Source: Bacillota bacterium
GTDB taxonomy: Bacteria; Bacillota; DTU030; DUMP01
Assembly: GCA_030154105.1 (NCBI GenBank)
Contig: JASKKP010000012.1
Location: forward strand, 1 to 53,173
DNA: 53,173 nt
Reading direction: 5' to 3'
In this document: positions 39,118 to 47,553 of the stretch, one piece after another
Position numbering within the stretch: position 1 is the first letter of the stretch
Layout of the letters: each line of letters starts with the position of its first letter
Notes under the pieces: model-generated
What the model saw: only the letters and a program-made list of their open reading frames with translations
Database searches by the model: none
Told to the model about the DNA's origin: nothing
Program-made: the position numbers and the translations under genes

Positions 39118-40300
39118 TTTCGGCGGCTTTGCGCAGGATTTCGGCTTTGTCCGTTTTCTCCCAGGTAAGGTCCAGGTCCGTTCGCCCGAAGTGTCCGTAA
39201 GCAGCCAGCGGGCGGTAGATCGGACGGCGCAGGTCAAGCGTCTCAATGATGCCGGCCGGGCGGAGCTCAAAGTGCTCCCGGATCAGGCGGGCAAGGTCCG
39301 CGTTGGAAATAACTCCGGTTCCGAAAGTATCGACTGTGATGGAAACCGGGCGAGCTACACCGATGGCATAGGCAATCTGCACTTCGCACCGCTCGGCCAA
39401 ACCGGCGGCCACCACGTTCTTGGCTACGTAACGGGCGGCATAACTACCGGAGCGGTCCACCTTCGTCGGGTCTTTCCCCGAGAAAGCCCCGCCGCCGTGG
39501 CGGGCGCTCCCGCCGTAAGTATCGACAATTATCTTCCGGCCGGTAAGGCCGGAGTCCGCAGCCGGCCCACCCAGGACGAAGCGCCCGGTAGGGTTAACGA
39601 AGAAACGGGTGCGGCTGTCCAGGAACTCGGGCGGGATAACCGGTTTGATCACGGCGTCAATAATGTCGGCCCGGATTCGCTCTAAAGGTACGTCGGCCTT
39701 GTGTTGGGCGGAAACCACGACCGCGTCCACTCTGATGGGCCGGTTTCCTTCGTACTCGACGGTAACCTGAGTCTTGCCGTCCGGCCTAAGGTACGGAATG
39801 AGCCTGGTCTTTCGCACTTCCGCCAGCCGCCGGGCCAGGCGGTGCGCCAGCGAGATAGGTAGTGGCATGAGCTCCGGCGTCTCTTTGCAGGCGTAGCCGA
39901 ATACCATGCCCTGGTCTCCGGCACCGATCTCGTCCCAGGGGTCTCCGTCGCCTTCTCTCGCCTCCAGCGCCTTATTTACGCCGAGTGCGATGTCCGGCGA
40001 TTGCTCGTCGATGGCGGTGATAACGGCGCAGGTATCGCCGTCGAAACCGTATTTCGCCCTTGTGTAGCCGATGCCTTTTACCGTCTCGCGCACCAGGCGG
40101 GGGATGTCCACGTAGCAGTCGCAGGTTATCTCACCCATCACCAGCACTAGGCCGGTGGTAACTGAGGTTTCACAGGCCACGCGGGCATTCGGGTCCTTGG
40201 CAATAATGGCGTCCAGAACGGCGTCGGAAATCTGGTCTGCCACCTTGTCCGGGTGTCCCTCCGTAACCGATTCGGAGGTAAAAAGGAAACGCTCCGCCAA
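39107..40300 (-). CDS. metK: S-adenosylmethionine synthetase
   Basis: 397 aa. Makes SAM from methionine and [43 protein letters not shown] and the [16 protein letters not shown] loop are complete. Located directly after a SAM-I riboswitch. The product could feed ArsM at 16702, but this is only general metabolism. Confidence 0.97.
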   Translation of the reverse strand: MAERFLFTSESVTEGHPDKVADQISDAVLDAIIAKDPNARVACETSVTTGLVLVMGEITCDCYVDIPRLVRETVKGIGYTRAKYGFDGDTCAVITAIDEQSPDIALGVNKALEAREGDGDPWDEIGAGDQGMVFGYACKETPELMPLPISLAHRLARRLAEVRKTRLIPYLRPDGKTQVTVEYEGNRPIRVDAVVVSAQHKADVPLERIRADIIDAVIKPVIPPEFLDSRTRFFVNPTGRFVLGGPAADSGLTGRKIIVDTYGGSARHGGGAFSGKDPTKVDRSGSYAARYVAKNVVAAGLAERCEVQIAYAIGVARPVSITVDTFGTGVISNADLARLIREHFELRPAGIIETLDLRRPIYRPLAAYGHFGRTDLDLTWEKTDKAEILRKAAESLR

Positions 40301-40317
40301 TTATAATCCTCCCTTCA

Positions 40318-40484
40318 ATGAAAAAGGCCGCCTTCGGTTTGGTGAGGAGTGTTTTAGAAGCGGCCTGGGTACTCCTATCTCCCAGAACTTAGCGTTCTGC
40401 AGGAATTGGCACATCACCAGGGCGCACCTGGCACGCTGCCGGGTTTCATTGGGCCCGTCCCTCCACCGCTCTCGATAAGAGTGG
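40318..40484 (-). ncRNA. SAM-I riboswitch (S box) with terminator, upstream of metK
   Basis: The minus strand reads CTTATCGAGAGCGGTGGAGG, then GACGGGCCCAATGAAACCCG GC, the SAM-I core. P1 is ACTCTTATC (40474-40482) with GATAGGAGT (40371-40379). The expression platform is a terminator, GGCCGC (40361-40366) with GCGGCC (40325-40330) and TTTTTC. ACTCCT at 40342-40351 can pair with AGGAGT of P1 to make an antiterminator. High SAM should stop metK transcription. Confidence 0.93.
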
Positions 40485-40568
40485 TATTCACTTGTCCCCG
40501 CTTTTCGTCCCGATACTAGCATATCCCGCCCCGGGTGTCAATAGCTACGCCCAAACTCTTCGCGAAAG

Positions 40569-40946
40569 TTAGGCTTTCTGAGAAGAAGGAGGTGCATCTT
40601 TCACGCTCGAGAGGAAATTTGCCAGGTGCTGAACCCCCTCCGGCGGCAGGCCGGCCAAAATGGTGATTACCTTCCTGAGTTCCGGCCGGTTGAGGAAAAG
40701 CGTCACCGCTTCCCTAAGTTCCGGAGGGATACACTCCGTCACCTCCGCCTCTGAAAGCACCAGGTAGGCCACCGGTACCCCATAGAGCTGGGCCAGTTTC
40801 CGCGCGTTTTGCAGGGAAGGCCTTTTCTCGCCCCGCTCGTAGGCGGAGATGAGATTAAAGCGAATCCCCGTTTTGCGCTCGACATCGTAAATGCTCATGT
40901 TGCGGGCTTTGCGCAAGGCCCTTAGGGTATCTCCTAGTTCTTTCAT
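40569..40946 (-). CDS. XRE-family helix-turn-helix regulator
   Basis: 125 aa. GDTLRALRKARNMSIYDVER then TGIRFNLISAYERGEKRPSL is a Cro/CI-type HTH; the C-terminal half (IPPELREAVTLFLNRPELRK) is a helical dimer part. Start is uncertain: ATG 40946 has GGAGG 14 bases upstream; a TTG nine codons earlier is possible. Stands between the metK leader and the divergent HD-GYP gene. Confidence 0.82.
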   Translation of the reverse strand: MKELGDTLRALRKARNMSIYDVERKTGIRFNLISAYERGEKRPSLQNARKLAQLYGVPVAYLVLSEAEVTECIPPELREAVTLFLNRPELRKVITILAGLPPEGVQHLANFLSSVKDAPPSSQKA

Positions 40947-41128
40947 CTTGCCGTCGTGTGCCTCCGCTTGCAAGTATTACCTTACCTTTTCGCTCCAGAG
41001 GCAAAAGGGGCCTATACACCGGCGGTAGATATGGCTCTCCAGGCGGAGCATAAGCGTGGAAATGTCAAATATATGTAGATAAACCGGCAGTATTGCCGCG
41101 GCCCGGGCGGGTTGGAGGTTCGGAATAT

Positions 41129-41158
41129 TTGCTCGCCGTTTGCGGCGGGTGTTATAAT
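41129..41158 (+). promoter_or_regulatory. possible promoter of the HD-GYP gene
   Basis: TTGCTC (41129-41134), 18 bases, TATAAT (41153-41158). The spacer contains GCCG...CGGC symmetry. Confidence 0.45.
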
Positions 41159-41209
41159 TCGACCTGGAATTACACAATTCGGTGCGTGGCAGGCGTTATG
41201 CCATAATTT

Positions 41210-41989
41210 ATGCAACTGAGGCAGGTATTGATATTGGATCTTTTCTTTCAACTACTGGCCCGCCTGGAAGCCTTGCTCCCGGATGTGTACAAACATTCGC
41301 TGGGAACGGCCAAACTTGCCCTAAAGCTAGGCAGATATCTCGGCCTGGACGGTGCCGCCCTGGAAAACCTCGTAACCGCGGCTCTGCTTCACGACGTGGG
41401 TAAACTCAAGGTTTCCCCGGCCATCTTGCAAAAACCCGGAAAACTCGAAGCATGGGAGTGGCAGGAAATCGTAAAACACCCCCAGTACGGCGTGGACATG
41501 CTGGCCGGGCTAAGTCAGCCCGCACCCTTTTTCGTCGGCATACTCTACCACCATGAATGGTGGAACGGGGAAGGATACTACCGGCTGCAGGGCACCGGCA
41601 TACCGTGGGTGGCCCGCCTCCTCGCCTTATGCGATAGCTGGGACGCCATGACCTCGCCTCGCGTTTACCAGCCCAGGAAAACCCCGCAGGAAGCAGAAAG
41701 CGAATTAGAGCGGATGCGGGGTAGGCAGTTTGATCCCGAACTCGTTGCCGCCTTTCTGAAGGTAGTCCGGGAAGAACAGTCACGGAGCGCGGCCGAAAGG
41801 CTGGAACAAGAAAGATGGTGGCTTCAGGAGTTCTTCCGGACGTACCGAGATTTCCACCACGCCGTGGTGTACGTTGAGAGCCTGTGCCTTGACGATCTGG
41901 TCCTGAGGAACGTGACTGCCCGGTGCGCTGCCGACATGGAAGGCTTTCAGGTCGCCGAAAGAAGACATGTCGGCCGCCCCGCTCGATGA
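41210..41989 (+). CDS. HD-GYP-like protein with an altered GYP motif
   Basis: 259 aa. LLPDVYKHSLGTAKLALKLG, AALLHDVGKLKVSP (HD intact), YHHEWWNGEGYYRLQGTGIP (GYY instead of GYP), LCDSWDAMTSPRVYQ. A further ~75 residues after AFLKVVREE do not match a known domain. May be a weak phosphodiesterase, a sensor or act on another nucleotide. ATG 41210 lacks a ribosome site; a TTG at 41228 has GAGGCAGG upstream. Confidence 0.75.
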   Translation: MQLRQVLILDLFFQLLARLEALLPDVYKHSLGTAKLALKLGRYLGLDGAALENLVTAALLHDVGKLKVSPAILQKPGKLEAWEWQEIVKHPQYGVDMLAGLSQPAPFFVGILYHHEWWNGEGYYRLQGTGIPWVARLLALCDSWDAMTSPRVYQPRKTPQEAESELERMRGRQFDPELVAAFLKVVREEQSRSAAERLEQERWWLQEFFRTYRDFHHAVVYVESLCLDDLVLRNVTARCAADMEGFQVAERRHVGRPAR

Positions 41990-42002
41990 CGGGCAAAAAA
42001 CG

Positions 42003-42041
42003 GTCCCCCACCTGTAGACGGTCGGGGGACTGCTGCTTTTT
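42003..42041. terminator. bidirectional terminator
   Basis: GTCCCCC / GGGGGAC stem with T runs on both sides (ACTGCTGCTTTTT to the right; GTTTTTT on the minus strand). It serves the HD-GYP gene and the converging ComK-like gene. Confidence 0.88.
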
Positions 42042-42065
42042 GGGCAACGGGCGGCTTTTGCTCGC

Positions 42066-42641
42066 TTAGAGTGGATAATGCGCCCGGAGCTCGTGCACCA
42101 GGGCGCTTAGGTATTCAGTCCAACGGCGTTCATCCGCCGGCGCCTTCCACCCGTTCTGGCTGAGGTAACGCTCCTCCACCAGTCGGGCCGCACTAAGGTG
42201 CTGAAGGACCACGCGCCGGCTGGAAAGCACCGGCACCTCAACCCCGGAGGCCAGAACCACCAGGCTGCGAAAGGGCGGAGAAGCACCGGAACGCAGTTCT
42301 TTTATGTCATGGTAGGAAATGTAACCCTGGGAAGCATCCCCGCGGCAGCGGGGGAGGCGCAGCCTAAGCGGGACGAGGATCAGGCGCGGGCCGAAGGGGA
42401 GCGGCACGCTGCTGACCCGCTCCAGGTACGCCCCGTACCTGCGGCGCACGGCCACCAAGTCCACCCCGTAGAGGTGGGCCAGTTCCGTGCGCACCGCCTT
42501 TATCCGCTTCGGCTGCCACAGCCGTTCCCCGGAACGCAGGATGATTTCCGTGCCGTCGCCGGCGCCGTCCCGGTATACGGGCCTGAGGGCAGCCACCTCG
42601 CCCTGCACTGCCTCCAACGCTGTCGGCTCCCGCTCTCCCAC
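42066..42641 (-). CDS. ComK-like competence regulator
   Basis: 191 aa. GPRLILVPLRLRLPRCRGDA then QGYISYHDIKELRSG corresponds to the ComK core (IFLFP...R...C.WIS..H.KEF), and SLVVLASGVEVPVLSSRRVV to the next part; a C-terminal helix follows. ComK turns on DNA-uptake genes. Identity to Bacillus ComK is low by eye, so this is a family-level call. GTG start at 42641 after GAGGGGGG; an ATG six codons earlier is also possible. Its promoter holds two SOS boxes. Confidence 0.75.
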   Translation of the reverse strand: MGEREPTALEAVQGEVAALRPVYRDGAGDGTEIILRSGERLWQPKRIKAVRTELAHLYGVDLVAVRRRYGAYLERVSSVPLPFGPRLILVPLRLRLPRCRGDASQGYISYHDIKELRSGASPPFRSLVVLASGVEVPVLSSRRVVLQHLSAARLVEERYLSQNGWKAPADERRWTEYLSALVHELRAHYPL

Positions 42642-42663
42642 CAGTATCCCCCCTCGCATAGAT

Positions 42664-42717
42664 CGAACATATGTTTGGTTCTATCCTAATTATAGAAAGA
42701 ACTCCTGTTCGTGTCAA
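42664..42717 (-). promoter_or_regulatory. consensus promoter with two LexA (SOS) boxes before the ComK-like gene
   Basis: Minus strand: TTGACA (42712-42717), 17 bases, TATAAT (42689-42694). Box A, CGAACATATGTTTG (42664-42677), fits the Firmicute consensus CGAACRNRYGTTYG fully and lies at about +5 to +18. Box B, on the minus strand CGAACAGGAGTTCT (42698-42711), has a perfect GAAC-N4-GTTC core and fills the spacer between -35 and -10. Centres are 34 bases apart. Confidence 0.8.
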
Positions 42718-42819
42718 GAAGGCGCCCCAGATGGTAGCCGCCCCCCTTTTTCTTGCGCTTGGTCCCGAATTATGCTAAGCTGGAGCCGAAGAGCCGGAGA
42801 GGAGGAAAGGAGTACAGGC

Positions 42820-43281
42820 GTGAAGCCTATTACTTTAGCCCGGATTGCCATCATCGCGGCGCTTTATGTCGCCTTAACCTACGCCCTTCAGGCGGTCAGC
42901 TTCCTGCCGACGCAGTTCAGAGCGGCCGAAGCGCTTACCGTCCTTCCCATCCTGTACCCGGAAGCCGTTTGGGGTGTTTTTCTCGGGTGCCTCTTGGCCA
43001 ACCTTATGAGCCCCGCCGGTCTCATTGATGTGGTAGTGGGGAGCCTTACCACCCTGCTCGCCGCTTACGTCACCTACTATTTCCGCCGCAGTATCATCGC
43101 CTACCTCTCCCCTATCGTGCTGAACGCCTTCATCATCAGCACGTACCTGCACGTTCTGGCCCGCCTGCCCTACTGGGCCACAGTGCTCAGCATCGGGGCC
43201 AGCGAGGCGGTGGTGGTGTTCGGGCTCGGTTACCCGCTCATCTGGTACTTAAAACGGAGAACCGCAGGAGATGGGCGCTAG
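42820..43281 (+). CDS. queT: QueT-family transporter (queuosine precursor S-component)
   Basis: 153 aa, five or six membrane helices. ITLARIAIIAALYVALTYAL, FRAAEALTVLPILYPEAVWG and GCLLANLMSPAGLIDVVVGS match QueT (PF06177), the substrate-binding unit of an ECF transporter for queuine or preQ1. GTG start with AAGGAG 7 bases upstream. No preQ1 riboswitch is seen in the 150-base leader. Confidence 0.88.
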   Translation: MKPITLARIAIIAALYVALTYALQAVSFLPTQFRAAEALTVLPILYPEAVWGVFLGCLLANLMSPAGLIDVVVGSLTTLLAAYVTYYFRRSIIAYLSPIVLNAFIISTYLHVLARLPYWATVLSIGASEAVVVFGLGYPLIWYLKRRTAGDGR

Positions 43282-43313
43282 ACGGTCGGCGCTCTCTCCG
43301 TCCAATTACGGGC

Positions 43314-43355
43314 GAAGGGCAGGAAGCTCAGGAAAGCCCCCTGCCCTTCTTTTTT
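43314..43355 (+). terminator. terminator after queT
   Basis: GAAGGGCAGG (43314-43323) / CCTGCCCTTC (43340-43349), then six T. Confidence 0.92.
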
Positions 43356-43442
43356 GCTCCAGCTACGCCGCTGCCGCCGCGGAATACATATATAACGTGT
43401 GTAGCTTCTTTGGCCCTATAGAAGAAAAAAGGAGGGATGGAT

Positions 43443-43973
43443 ATGCCCGCTCGGCATTGGACCGTCCGGCCCGGCGATACGCTCTACCAGATCGCCCTCC
43501 AGAGCGGCGTGCCGCTCTCTGAGCTACTTTCGGCCAATCCCGGCGTCGACCCGTGGAACCTTGAGGTGGGCAGCTCGCTCACCATACCGGCAGGCGGTGG
43601 TAACCCCGGAAACCTGCCGCCTTGCCCTGGTGGAGTGTACTGGGTAGTAGCTGCAGGGGACACCTTGTACGGCATTGCCCGGGCCACCGGAGCCTATCTG
43701 GAAGACATCCTCGCCGCCAATCCGGGCCTCGACCCGAACAACCTGCAGGTGGGGCAGCGGATCTGCATCCCGCCCCCGCCCGTCGTGCCGCCGGAGGTTC
43801 CACCCTGCCCCAGCGGTATCTACTGGGTGGTGGAGCCCGGCGACACCCTGTATAAAATCGCCAAGGCCACCGGTTTCACCGTAGAGGAGATTCTGGCCGT
43901 AAACCCCGGGCTGGACCCGGAGAACCTGCGCCCGCGCACCAACGTCTGCCTGCCCAGGGGAGGTCTTCTTTGA
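43443..43973 (+). CDS. triple-LysM protein
   Basis: 176 aa, three LysM domains: WTVRPGDTLYQIALQSGVPL, WVVAAGDTLYGIARATGAYL, WVVEPGDTLYKIAKATGFTV, each followed by NPG-type loops and joined by Pro-rich linkers (PPPPVVPPEVPPCP). No signal peptide, so it may bind peptidoglycan of the forespore or be released in the cell, like SafA-type spore proteins. ATG at 43443, AAGGAGGG 6 bases upstream. Confidence 0.9.
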   Translation: MPARHWTVRPGDTLYQIALQSGVPLSELLSANPGVDPWNLEVGSSLTIPAGGGNPGNLPPCPGGVYWVVAAGDTLYGIARATGAYLEDILAANPGLDPNNLQVGQRICIPPPPVVPPEVPPCPSGIYWVVEPGDTLYKIAKATGFTVEEILAVNPGLDPENLRPRTNVCLPRGGLL

Positions 43974-43975
43974 CC

Positions 43976-45193
43976 TTACCACGCGTATAAAGCCAGCCCC
44001 AAGGCCATAACGGCCGCTTCCGATGCGGCTACCCAGGCCCATACGCGCCCCATAGACGCGTGGAAGTAGTCCACCGAGAGCGGAAAGCACAAGTGGAGAG
44101 GCGAAATCATAAAGCCTGCCTGCCCGGCGGCATAGGCCAAAGCCGCCCAGCGGAGGTTAACGGCACCGCCCAGGGTGAGAAGGCCCTGGATGAGCGGAAA
44201 GCTCACACCGATGTAACCTACGCTCGACCCCATGAGGAGACCGGCGCAGAAGGGGATGCCGAGCACCGCCAGAAGCGGTGGCAGCCCCAAAGCGGCAAAG
44301 ATACCGGGCATGGCCTCCACCGCACCCGTGGCCAGGAGCACGCCGCGAAAGGCCATAATAGCCGCCACGCCGGCCATGATGTCATTCTTCACCAGGGTCT
44401 TAAAAAGCTGCGGCAGGCGACGGAGCGGGTAGCGGTAGAGGACCATTAAGAGAACCAGGACGGCCGCGATTGAAAGAGCCACGTTGAGGTTAAACACTAA
44501 AACCAGAACGATAATGAGGAGAATCGGCCACGCCTCGCGCAAAAAAAGCCCCCACGCCTCAAGCTTTTGTTCGCCCGGAGCGTCCACGGCCGTAAGCTCC
44601 ATCAAGCGTAGACCGCGGAAGGCCACCGCAGCGCCGACGGCGCAGGCGAAAAGGGTAAAGGGGAGCATGTAGCGGATGAGGCTCCCGGTAGGCACAGATA
44701 GAATGCCGGCCGCCAGCACCACCGCCTGGTAGAGCGGCAGCCAGTATTCGAACAGGTGCCGGTACCAGTAGTTGATGTAGGCCTTACGCTCGCGCGTGAG
44801 GCCGAACGCAGCTCCTACCTGCTCCACCATGGGGCAGGAGAAAACGGCGCCGCCCGCCGACGGCAGGAGGCCGATGAATGCCGGGAGCGAAGCCAGAGCG
44901 AGGCGCGGGTCGCGGAAGGCCGCCCGTGCCCGCTCCACCATGCGCCGCATAACTTCTTTTTCCTCGAGAAAGCTCTCCAGCAACATGACCAGCGCGAGGA
45001 TGAGAAGGAGGTTAATGGTTTCCCAGCTCCTAAGGCCGGCCCACATGGAGCCGAGAATGCCGGGGAGGCTCAAATGAAACAGAAATCCCAAAAAGAAGGA
45101 ACCCAGTAGCATCACCCAGCCGAGCCGTAGGCGCCGGCCGATGAGAACGGCAAGAAAAAGCGCACTAACCCCCAGTTTCCAAAGCACAGCCAA
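43976..45193 (-). CDS. DUF401 integral membrane protein
   Basis: 405 aa, ten or more membrane helices. FIGLLPSAGGAVFSCPMVEQ and GSSVGYIGVSFPLIQGLLTL are the two symmetrical halves of a DcuC/GntP-like fold; AGFMISPLHLCFPLSVDYF is typical of DUF401. Probably transports an organic acid. TTG start with GGAAG upstream. Lies 97 bases beyond lysK, same strand, perhaps same transcript. Confidence 0.85.
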   Translation of the reverse strand: MAVLWKLGVSALFLAVLIGRRLRLGWVMLLGSFFLGFLFHLSLPGILGSMWAGLRSWETINLLLILALVMLLESFLEEKEVMRRMVERARAAFRDPRLALASLPAFIGLLPSAGGAVFSCPMVEQVGAAFGLTRERKAYINYWYRHLFEYWLPLYQAVVLAAGILSVPTGSLIRYMLPFTLFACAVGAAVAFRGLRLMELTAVDAPGEQKLEAWGLFLREAWPILLIIVLVLVFNLNVALSIAAVLVLLMVLYRYPLRRLPQLFKTLVKNDIMAGVAAIMAFRGVLLATGAVEAMPGIFAALGLPPLLAVLGIPFCAGLLMGSSVGYIGVSFPLIQGLLTLGGAVNLRWAALAYAAGQAGFMISPLHLCFPLSVDYFHASMGRVWAWVAASEAAVMALGLALYAW

Positions 45194-45290
45194 AGGGCAA
45201 CTTCCTTTCCCTGTAGCTCTACGAGTTGGAAGTTACCTTCTACGCCGGCCGGCAATTTCCTCCCCGGTTTCGCGCTTCCGTGCAATCTCC

Positions 45291-46352
45291 TCAGGCGCCT
45301 AGGTACGGGTGCGTCAGTACCTGGGCCAGCACGGCAACGGCCCGCGCGTATTCCGGGAGTGGCAGGTGCTCCCCGGGCGTGTGATCCAGGCGGGAGTCAC
45401 CCGGGCCGTAGGCCAAAATAGGCACCCGCCAGGCCGGCCCTACAATGTTCATGTCGGCGGTGCCGCTCTTGAGCTTGAACACCGGCCGCCCGCCCTGGGT
45501 CCGGATGGCCTCAAGAAACGCCCGGGCGAGCGGCGTGTTTTTTTCCCCTTTGTACGCACCCTGGGCGGGAAAGAAACTAAGCTTCACCCGCGGGTCCAAA
45601 GCCTTAAGGCGCTCAATCAGGACACCCGCCTCCAGGCCCGGCGGCAGGCGCAGGCTGATGCCGAGCGAGGCTTCGTCCGTAAGGCCGTCGTTTGTGCTCC
45701 CCAGCTCCCTGAGGCCGGCTTCCAGGGCGGAAAAGCCGTTCTTCCCGCCGTTGAGTTCGGCGCAGAGCGCCTGCACCCGCCGCCAAAAATCCACCGCGAT
45801 CTCGGCGGCGGAAGGCTCCGGCCCGGCGCTGTGGCCGGACGGTCGGCGCACCCGGGCGGTAAAGGCCAGGCACCCTTTATAGCCGAGCGTGATAGAATCC
45901 CAACCGCTCGGCTCTCCCACCAGGCAGAAATCCGGCCGGTACCGGTCCCGCACGTAGTGCGCGCCGGGCGAAAACGGTGTCTCCTCCCCCACGGCGGCAA
46001 TGAAAACGAGGCGCAATTTAAGGGCCGCCTTCACCCGCTCCGCCGCAGATAAGAAAGCGGCCAGGGAGCCTTTGGCGTCCACCGCTCCCCGGCCGAAAAG
46101 GCAACCCCTCTCCAGGCGTACGGGGATGTAGCCCGGCGCCGTGTCCAGGTGCCCCAAGAAAAGGAGCATCTTTTCCCCCGTTCCCGTCTCCCCGACCACG
46201 TTTCCCGCCGCATCCACCGCAGCCTGCCAGCCCCGGTTCCTTAAAAAGCCCACCAAGTAGGCGGCGGCTTCACCTTCCTGCCCCGAGGGGCTGGGAATGC
46301 GGCAGAGGTCGGCGAGGAGTTTTACCTCTTCCGGCTTAAGCTCCGCATCCAT
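45291..46352 (-). CDS. lysK: [LysW]-ornithine/lysine hydrolase
   Basis: 353 aa M20-family metallopeptidase. FLGHLDTAPGYIPVRLERG (zinc His and Asp), GRGAVDAKGSLAAFL (bridging Asp), AAVGEETPFSPGA (catalytic Glu-Glu). Releases the finished amino acid from LysW by cleaving the isopeptide bond. ATG at 46352 after AAAGGGG; overlaps lysJ by 17 bases. Last gene of the biosynthetic operon. Confidence 0.9.
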   Translation of the reverse strand: MDAELKPEEVKLLADLCRIPSPSGQEGEAAAYLVGFLRNRGWQAAVDAAGNVVGETGTGEKMLLFLGHLDTAPGYIPVRLERGCLFGRGAVDAKGSLAAFLSAAERVKAALKLRLVFIAAVGEETPFSPGAHYVRDRYRPDFCLVGEPSGWDSITLGYKGCLAFTARVRRPSGHSAGPEPSAAEIAVDFWRRVQALCAELNGGKNGFSALEAGLRELGSTNDGLTDEASLGISLRLPPGLEAGVLIERLKALDPRVKLSFFPAQGAYKGEKNTPLARAFLEAIRTQGGRPVFKLKSGTADMNIVGPAWRVPILAYGPGDSRLDHTPGEHLPLPEYARAVAVLAQVLTHPYLGA

Positions 46353-47553
46353 CCGCGGCAACCCCTTTCTGCCCGAGGACCTCGGCCAGTTTAGCTGCCA
46401 CCTCTTCCAGCTCCTCTTCTTTGATGACGAGCGGGGGAAGGAGCCTGATCACCTGGGGCCCGGCGGCCAGCGCCAGGATTCCCGCCCGCTGTAGCGCCGC
46501 CAGGTAGGGTGCGGCGCGGAAGCGGAGCTCAATGCCGATCATTAGACCCAGGCCGCGCAGATCGCGTACCGCCGGAAGCTCGAGGCTGCGCAGGCGGCTA
46601 AGAAAATTCTCGCCCAGCCGGGCGGCGCGCGCCGGCAGGTCTTCGCCGAGAAGAACCTGGAGCGTCGCGCCGGCGGCGGCACAGGCCAGGGGGCTTCCGC
46701 CGAAGGTGGAGGCGTGGAGGCCCCGTACCAAGCCGCCCACCCGCGGCCCCACGGCCACTGCCCCCATGGGCAGGCCGCCGGCAATCCCTTTGGCCATACA
46801 AAGGATATCCGGAACTACGCCGTAGTGCTCGGCGGCGAAGAGGCAACCGGTACGCCCGAACCCCGTTTGCACCTCATCGAGGATGAGGAGGGCACCCCGT
46901 TCACGCGCGACCTCAGCAGCGCCCTGGAGGTACTCCTTGGTGGCCGGGTGTACTCCGCCCTCCCCCTGCACCGGCTCAAGGAGAATGGCCGCGGTCTCCT
47001 CGCTAACCGCTTCTTCGAGCGCCGTGAGGTCGTTGAAAGGTACGTGCGTAAAGCCGGGAACAAGCGGCCGGAAGGGCTTCCTATAGTCTTCCTTCCAGGT
47101 GGCGCTGAGCGCCCCCATGGTGCGGCCGTGAAAGCCGCGCTGGGCCGCCACGATGCCCGGACGGCCGGTGGAAGCGCGGGCAAACTTGATGGCCGCTTCC
47201 ACCGCCTCCGCACCGGAGTTGCAGAGAAAGAAGCGGTCCAGCCCCGGCGGCGTTACCTGGGCCAGCTTGGCCAGGTAGGCGGCACGGGCGTCGTTGCCGA
47301 AAGTCCCGGGGCAGGTAAGGAGCCGCTCGGCCTGCTCCCGGACGGCCGCGACTACGCGGGGATGGCAGTGGCCCACCACTGCCACGCCGTGGCCCCCGAT
47401 GCAGTCGATGTACGAGCGCCCTTCGGCATCCCAGACGCGCGCTCCCTCGCCGCGCACCAGGGCCAGGCCCCGCTTGTGGTAGAGCGGCACCTCATGACGG
47501 GCCTCCAGGGCAGCGATCGCTTCTAGGCTTAGGGTACCCTGGGCCGCACTCAT
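46336..47553 (-). CDS. lysJ: [LysW]-semialdehyde aminotransferase
   Basis: 405 aa class III PLP aminotransferase. FLCNSGAEAVEAAIKFARAS, LLILDEVQTGFGRTGCLFAA, MAKGIAGGLPMGAV (PLP Lys). Converts the carrier-bound glutamate- or aminoadipate-semialdehyde to ornithine or lysine. Its start overlaps the lysZ stop by 4 bases. Confidence 0.9.
   Translation of the reverse strand: MSAAQGTLSLEAIAALEARHEVPLYHKRGLALVRGEGARVWDAEGRSYIDCIGGHGVAVVGHCHPRVVAAVREQAERLLTCPGTFGNDARAAYLAKLAQVTPPGLDRFFLCNSGAEAVEAAIKFARASTGRPGIVAAQRGFHGRTMGALSATWKEDYRKPFRPLVPGFTHVPFNDLTALEEAVSEETAAILLEPVQGEGGVHPATKEYLQGAAEVARERGALLILDEVQTGFGRTGCLFAAEHYGVVPDILCMAKGIAGGLPMGAVAVGPRVGGLVRGLHASTFGGSPLACAAAGATLQVLLGEDLPARAARLGENFLSRLRSLELPAVRDLRGLGLMIGIELRFRAAPYLAALQRAGILALAAGPQVIRLLPPLVIKEEELEEVAAKLAEVLGQKGVAADGCGA

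Noticed and set aside
42670-42819. preQ1 riboswitch before queT
   Set aside because: Searched by eye for the short H-type pseudoknot and its A-rich tail; not found.
46714-47526. 270-codon plus-strand frame
   Set aside because: Shadow of lysJ, which has full aminotransferase motifs.
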